This document shows positions 58,281-64,000 of a stretch of 64,000 nucleotides of DNA, piece after piece. This DNA is from Phanerodontia chrysosporium. Its lineage: Eukaryota > Basidiomycota > Agaricomycetes > Polyporales > Phanerochaetaceae. Location: assembly GCA_001910725.1 (NCBI GenBank), contig MJGA01000006.1, positions 620,001 through 684,000 of the forward strand, in the 5' to 3' direction. The position numbers were made by a program, and so were the translations under genes. The notes under the pieces are model-generated. The model was not told the DNA's origin, did not search any database, and saw nothing but the letters and a program-made list of their open reading frames with translations. Position 1 is the stretch's first letter, and each line of letters begins with the position of its first letter.

Positions 58281-59554
58281 ATGCGTACTGCGGTCTGGGA
58301 CGCCTACGTGAGCGCGACCACGCACAAACGCGCCGAGAGCAAGTAATAGATTTGGCATCAAGGGAGAAGCGGGGCATTAAGCGAACCCCGCCCGCACCGG
58401 TGCCATGTTTCCGGCCTGGAACATCGGGGTCGTCACATCAGCAACAGAATGACCATGGCAAGATTACAGAAGAAGGCTCACCGTTCAGCCGTGCACCGCC
58501 AAGCTTTCATCTGAGGACCTTACGCTGCTCTCACCAGGAGGCTAATTGAGAGAGCGTAGTTAGGCGTATACCAGGCTAAACGCTCGAGGTAACAAGAATT
58601 CGGGAAGCCTTCGCCTGCAGGAAGGAGTGCAAAGCTTCTGGCCAGGACTGTGACCTGGCCCGGTTTCTACTTCGAGACCGTCCAAAAGTCAGGTCACTTC
58701 GAAGCCCGGGTGGTATTCAACCCATGACAAGCTATGGAAAGTGAGAAAGCGTGCCCTCCATGACGTACCTCATCACGGGAGAATGGCGAGCGGAGGTTAT
58801 GGGATGAGCGGCGATACGATCTTCTTGATGAGACAGGTGTCTAGTACGAGACGGAGAGTAGTCGATGCATCATCTGTGATCAGGCAATGAAGCGGCATCT
58901 GTGACGAAAACCCTTGCTCAGTCAGCCATAGTCGGTGTGCACGCACAGCGTAGCCGCATACTTGCCATTCTGGTGCAGCAATGGGCCTAACACTGCGTCT
59001 GGGCTGACCGGAGTCGCGTGAGAGGGCGGCGAAGAGAACAGCCGAAGAGGAGAACGAGCGGGTTTCTGTTGCACGAGCTGCCTGGGCTGGGACGCTCATG
59101 AGCTGTCAGCTCGGTGATGTGCGGGGGTAAGGACACCCATCGCCGTGCGCAAAAGCCGCTGCGCTCTTCCTGGCTTGTTCTTCATGGAATTCTGTCAGTG
59201 TCGTGCCAACGCGCAATCAGGATGAGCGACGACCGCCTGTCTGCTCAAAGTGATCAAAGGCGAGAAGGAAGAATGCTCTCCGGGGTCGACCTTCTGTCAC
59301 ACTGATCACCGCTATGGCCCACGAGAACGCCTTTAAGCCGTTGCAGCAGAAAATACCTGAGAGAAAGCAGAGCCTCTTGATGAGTTACAGGTGCGACCAT
59401 TAATCAATAGCAGACACACCTTATCCATGGTCTCCCAAACCATTTCATCCAACCAGCGCACGGAAATCACTTCAAACACGCCCCGTGAAAATGAATGACC
59501 GCAAATAAATTTGAGATAATGATATACAGCAGGAAAAGTCGCGGATGGTGGGCA
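58281..59554. other. Intergenic region, one doubtful small ORF
   Basis: A minus-strand frame at 58797-59099 (MSVPAQAARATETRSFSSSA...) is open for 100 codons and has an organelle-leader-like start. It has no recognisable domain and is not called. Otherwise nothing was seen. Confidence 0.4.
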
Positions 59555-61750
59555 CTACTTGCTTCGAGCCGTCTGCTTGATCTTCCGTTTCTTCTCGGCT
59601 TGGGAATTTTGTGTTTACGCTTCTCTCGCGCCTCGGCTTTGGCAGCCTTTTTGCGCTCCTAATGTAGTCCTAGATGAGAACCGTATGAACCCGAAACCAA
59701 GGGAACGAGGCTTACCTTTTTGGCCTCCTTATCTTCATGCCTGTGGCCCCGAGGCTTCCGTTCCTTGAACCCATCCTCGCCCTCTTCACCTTCGTCGCTC
59801 TCGCCATCTTCACCCTCATCTCCACTCCCGCTCTCTTCGCTGCCGCTCTCATCTTCGTCCTTCTCGTCCGCGAACTGCACCGCCTTCTTCTCTGCAGCCT
59901 TTGCACCCTCCTTCTCCTTGGGCACGACGATACCGATCGTGTCTTTGTAGATCAGCTTCTCGCCCTCGCCGGCATTGAGCACACCGACGTCACGCTCGGG
60001 GTCGAACACCTCGTTGAGCGTGCGCGGGATGTATGAGCGCATGAACACTGAGTCCTCGTCCGCCGCCGAGCGCGCGTTGACAGCGTGCGCATCCTCGCCC
60101 CCATCCTCCTCCTTTGCGTCCTCAGCTTCGGCCTCTGCGATGCGTCGCTCGAGCACGGCCTCCGCATCGCCTTCCTCGCCTAGTGTGTCCTTCGTGACGA
60201 ACTCGAAAGCTCGTCGAAGGCCAAGGGTACGAACATCGCGTCGTGAGAAGAAGTCTTCGATGTTCCGCAAGTCAGACCGAAGGAAGTCGAACGCATGCGG
60301 GTGGTCGTGCTCGACGGACTGAGAGACGTCGATGATATACAGATGACCTTTCTCAGGCTCATCGTTTTGACCTTGTTCAGGCGCCTCGGTAGTGATAGAC
60401 GGTTTCGCTTCGACGTGGTACAAGATGTTGTACTCTGACAGATCGGCATGTACGAGCTTGCATTCATGGAACAGTTTGCGAGTGGTCAGCAGCAGCTCGC
60501 GATACAGCCTTGGGAACTCGGTGTAGGGAATGTTCGCGTCCTTCAATCGTGGAGAGGCCCTAAAACGATATCAGCGGACATTCTAGTCAAGTATAACAGT
60601 ACAGCAGCTTACCATCCTTCAGCATCTCCAATGAAACCCATCACGAGGACATTCTCACGGACTTCTATGGGCTCGGGACAGCGTATGCCTGCTGTCTGCA
60701 GACGCTTGAGATTGCGCATCTCCTTCTCAGCCCATACGCGGACCATTTTACGCGGATTGTGACGGCTAGAGACTATATGGTTCTGGTCCTGAACATGGCG
60801 AGTGTAAGATGACGTACCTGTAGCCCTTGCGGAACCTGAACTCCCCAGAAACATAGCGATCACGATCTTTGAAGACCAGGATAGACGTCTTATAGATCTT
60901 CAAAGCGAGGTGTTTACGATCAGGCGTAAGTGCGTGGTAGACATTGGCCTTTTGACTTGTGAGCTTGAGTCGCGCAAAATAAAAGACGGCGAAGTACCTC
61001 CTTACCCGTGCTCACACACCCATTGACCTCGTATAATAACCCACGACCAATCATCTTGAAGAGAATGATGCGAGTACGGGGATCAAGAACCTGTTCAGTA
61101 GTAGCGCGGTCCGCTTTGTCCTTCATGTTGGCTGTCGCAGAGGGACCCTTCCGGTTCACGCCTACACCGAGGTCATAGGGAATGTCGAGATTTCGGAGCC
61201 GTGAAGAGTACTTGGATAGTGCCTGAAGCTGGCTTTCGGTCTTGTCTTTCGAGTGACCAGAGAAGCTCGCGGCCGCTTGCTTTTTTACGGGTCGTGGGCG
61301 ATTTACTGCAGGTAGAGGCGCGACCGCCGCTTTCTCGTTGGTCGTGGATTTAACACCTTGTGCAGCACCAGTATGAACTGCGACATGCTGACGGATGCGG
61401 TTATACTGTTTCGTAAAGTCTGGTGTCGGAATAAATTCGTCTGGGTTGCAGCGAGGATAGAACCAGCGCACCTCGTTCAGCGATCTCCCAATCCTCGTCC
61501 TCTGCTCTCAGTTCTTCGAATGCTGCATGTTCAAGGGCGTCTTCCTCATCCTCAAACTCGTCAGGTTCTTCTTCGTCGTCCTCACTTGAACTCGACCACT
61601 CGAGAAGGTGTTCGTCGGCTTTGTCTTCGTCGTCGATGAAGCGGTGTCCAGCTTGGGCACGTCCGTCTACGGTTTCGATGGGTGAAGAGACAGTGACATC
61701 CTCTGGTGCATCGTCAAACTGCCCTCTTCGACGGGTTCTGCGGTAGACAT
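59555..61750 (-). CDS. RIO1: Atypical serine/threonine kinase RIO1
   Basis: Rio1 is an essential kinase/ATPase for the last steps of 40S ribosome maturation. The acidic N-terminus ([18 protein letters not shown] after adding one G at 61721-61726) leads to [19 protein letters not shown]. Further exons give [40 protein letters not shown] (P-loop-like), [25 protein letters not shown] (catalytic Lys), [18 protein letters not shown], then [14 protein letters not shown] (catalytic Asp and Asn) and [20 protein letters not shown] (metal-binding Asp). The tail is acidic and Lys-rich, and the end [14 protein letters not shown] needs one more base at 59597-59601 before the stop at 59555-59557. All kinase residues are intact. 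The two terminal breaks are unlikely to be real in an essential gene. Confidence 0.94.
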
Positions 61751-61943
61751 GGTTTCACAAAGCGGTGAACGGATGCGAAGGCTTTGTAGGTCTCTCGGCT
61801 AAGTCCAAATTGTCGGTCCTCGGCAACTCCCGACCGGATCGACGATAAGTCAATCTAGAGACCTGTCATGGCGCTTATGTAACCTACTCCCCGCTCGCCA
61901 TCTCGACCACTCGCTCTACGGAGGCAGCGCACGAGCAAACGGC

Positions 61944-62667
61944 ATGTCCATCCGCCAAAGAATTCCGTTCAAGTTCAGCGATGATGGTTATGCAATAGAC
62001 GAGGCTGGACATATTCTCGACGAACAAGGCAAGAAATCACCTGCTGCCCGTGATTGAACAGGCTAACTGAACGTGACAGGATTGCAGAACAAGAGGAGGT
62101 CATACAGCAATTGAGGCAGACGAGCGAGAAGCGCAATGCTCAGTACGCTTTGCTACTTGCAGGCTGTCCTCGCCCTTTCTGTGGTGCTGTGAGTCCACGA
62201 CTCCTATGATAGATAGGGGCTACCGCTTCTGACAGCCTGCCTTCATTCAGGCATTGCATCTTCATTGCCTCACCTTCCAAGCACTCACCTCTTGCTGTAC
62301 TCTATCCACCTTCCCCTACAACTCCTCTTCGCAAGTGCTGCCTCTCGCCTCCATTTTCGCCGTGCTGCACGTCTTCATTCACCTCAACCTGAGCGGGCAG
62401 CTCCTACCACGAGGAAATCACATTCGTGCCGCGCTTACCTCAAATTCTTCAGGAATTCTTCCGCTTCCATATACGGTGCTGTTCGGACTGGCATCCATCG
62501 CTCCAGTCATCGCACTTGTGCTGCGCCACACGTGGCTTGACATCTCGTGGTGGGCTGCGGCGCTGCTGATGACGTGGATAGTGTACAGCGGGCAGGACTG
62601 GGTCCAACAGGAGCAAGAGGTCCTTGCCGAGCTTGAAAGGCTGCGATATGCAGCTAGGGGGGCTTGA
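61944..62667 (+). CDS. Conserved small membrane protein, function unknown
   Basis: Starts MSIRQRIPFKFSDDGYAIDE, continues after a short intron with EQEEVIQQLRQTSEKRNAQY, and then has three or four hydrophobic segments: a helix reading LLQAVLALSVVLHCIFI (frame adjusted near 62154-62158), VLPLASIFAVLHVFIHLNLS, LPYTVLFGLASIAPVIALVL and WWAAALLMTWIVYSG. It ends in a short charged tail, QEQEVLAELERLRYAARGA. The pattern looks like that of a basidiomycete hypothetical family. The first intron would use a GC donor (GCAAGA) and still leaves the frame unsettled; a further frame break lies at 62324-62330. Divergent from RIO1, with a shared upstream region of 190 bases. Confidence 0.65.
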
Positions 62668-63325
62668 CAGTGCACTCGCAACTTACTTTGCGACGAGTAG
62701 TAGGTCCCATCATCATTCTCTAGAAAACATCTCTCAATGCGGACGTAGTCTCGTAGACCTGCCGCTGATTGTACACTATACGTCTTATCACGCATTGCCG
62801 AAACATGTATAACTCGCAATATCATCGCCCTTGAGCATGATCGTAAGTCAACCAGCACAAGGGTGTCATTTCTAAGGGAGAACACATCATCGTCGCTTAC
62901 GTATAAGTCGCAGCGCGAAGAGCCCAGCTATCACACCTGCTAGCTGTATAGGCCTGCCGTGATCCCCAACAAGAAGAAGCGATGCAGGAGAGTGGGTGCA
63001 CGTAGCTGCTGAGCAGTCAGATCATAGTTGGACACCGTCGAGTCTACAAGTTTGGATGAATGTTTCGAGCAACTTTGCCTTCGTATCATGCGCGATCAGG
63101 CACTGGGCTTTTTCTCTTCCCAGGGCAAGTCAATCATTCCAAAAGAAAGAGACGGTCCTCAGTCCCGAGTACCAAACGCTCGGTTTATAAGCAAGGTGCG
63201 TTGCCATCCGGAGTCTGCGTCTCTTCTTTCGTTCATTCACTACACTCCTACAGAGCGTGGGCTTCGCAGGGCGTCCGATTTCGCATTGCCAGAAACTTTC
63301 TGTCTTTACCACTTGTGCTCACGGG
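62668..63325. other. Intergenic region upstream of the GH16 gene
   Basis: No gene seen. TTTATAA at 63184-63190 is a possible TATA box 136 bases before the start codon at 63326. Confidence 0.5.
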
Positions 63326-64000
63326 ATGAAATCCGCTCTTTTGACCCTATTTGCTGCTTCTGTTGCGCTTGCCGCCAATCTGAACCTGGTCAAGGAATAT
63401 GCTGGTAGCACCTTTCTCAACGACTGGGATTACTACGGTCATTGGGATGACCTCAACAATGGTCATGCGGTATGATAAAATCTTCTACTGACCGTCGTTT
63501 CAGGCAACGTGAGATTTGTCAGCAAGATGAACGCGACAAACCTTGCATACGTCGCGCCGTCAGGTCACGCCATCATCACCGTAGACAACACATCGTTCGT
63601 TCCTTCGAACTACCCGCGCAACTCGGTCAGCAGGGTCCTCCGTAGGCTTGCCGCAGAGAAGGCTGATGAGACTATCCGCAGGTTTGAATCAGCTCCCAGG
63701 ATTATTTTGATATCGGCACAGTCTTCGTCATCGACGCCGTTCACTTGCCCTACGGCTGCTCCGTAAGCACAGTCACGCCCACTCAGAAACGACATTGGCG
63801 CGACGGGATTGTCTCTAGGTGTGGCCAGCAATCTGGACCCAGGGCGACAACTGGCCGCACAACGGCGAAATCGACATTGTCGAAGGCGTCAACCTCATGA
63901 ACTACAACTAGATGGCACTGCACACCAACCCTAGCTGCAGTGCGGCGACCGGAACCGCCCAAACGGGTACGACTGGGAGCACTGATTGTTCGCCTGCGTC
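63326..64000 (+). CDS. GH16 family glucanase-like protein, partial
   Basis: Signal peptide [20 protein letters not shown], then [17 protein letters not shown] joined by an intron to [20 protein letters not shown] and [20 protein letters not shown]. Later exons give [40 protein letters not shown] and IVEGVN, which contains the catalytic ExDxxE motif (EIDIVE) of GH16 enzymes. This subgroup is related to Kre6/laminarinase-like proteins that cut or remodel beta-glucans. Two oddities: a TAG stop at 63909-63911 where relatives have Gln (NYN-Q-MALHT), with the family frame open after it, and an unclear junction near 63680-63700. The gene runs off the right edge. It may be a pseudogene or contain base errors. 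Confidence 0.82.

Noticed and set aside
61995..62045. GC-AG intron in the small membrane protein gene
   Set aside because: The donor would be GCAAGA, but the resulting frame still does not fit and the area shows one-base errors, so the donor type cannot be judged.

Overview
The window is nuclear DNA of a filamentous fungus, almost certainly a basidiomycete of the Agaricomycetes and probably a polypore. The genes are dense and lie on both strands. They are cut by many GT-AG introns of about 45-90 bases, and the gene families found (Agaricomycete HET-related protein, F-box proteins, PRIB-like Zn2Cys6 factors, CYSTM peptide, Kre9/Knh1-like and GH16 wall proteins, DIRS/Ngaro-type and hAT elements) fit that group. 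No tRNA, rRNA, CRISPR array or bacterial-style operon was seen.

Layout. 1-18 kb: a HET-related gene running off the left edge, an unknown proline-rich gene, one F-box gene, the ubiquitin E4 ligase UFD2, two low-complexity or small unknown genes, and a tandem pair of related F-box genes. 19-21.3 kb: ILV3 (branched-chain amino acids). 23-31.4 kb: a Zn2Cys6 factor, then a gene joining a septin-type GTPase domain to two Zn2Cys6 clusters, then a second septin-like gene. 31.6-42 kb: housekeeping genes ARO7, THI4, a THEM2-like thioesterase, a coiled-coil protein, FPR1 (FKBP12) and SEN15. 42.3-45 kb: an SV2-like MFS transporter. 46.2-53.2 kb: a mobile-element block made of a Ty3/Gypsy integrase fragment, a near-complete DIRS/Ngaro-type element and a short non-autonomous hAT element with a perfect 8-bp target duplication. 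53.4-58.2 kb: small secreted, surface or stress-type proteins (CYSTM peptide, repeat-built cysteine-rich secreted protein, two Kre9/Knh1-like wall proteins). 59.5-64 kb: the essential kinase RIO1, a small conserved membrane protein, and a GH16 glucanase-like gene cut by the right edge.

The most unusual feature is the septin-type G domain plus two zinc clusters at 25699-28623. Its reading frame is continuous through seven exons, and its intron positions tie it to both neighbours. A second window-wide feature is a series of single-base frame breaks, mostly at short base runs, in otherwise well-conserved genes including essential RIO1. This suggests indel errors in the sequence more than gene decay, and coding predictions here should be read with that in mind.
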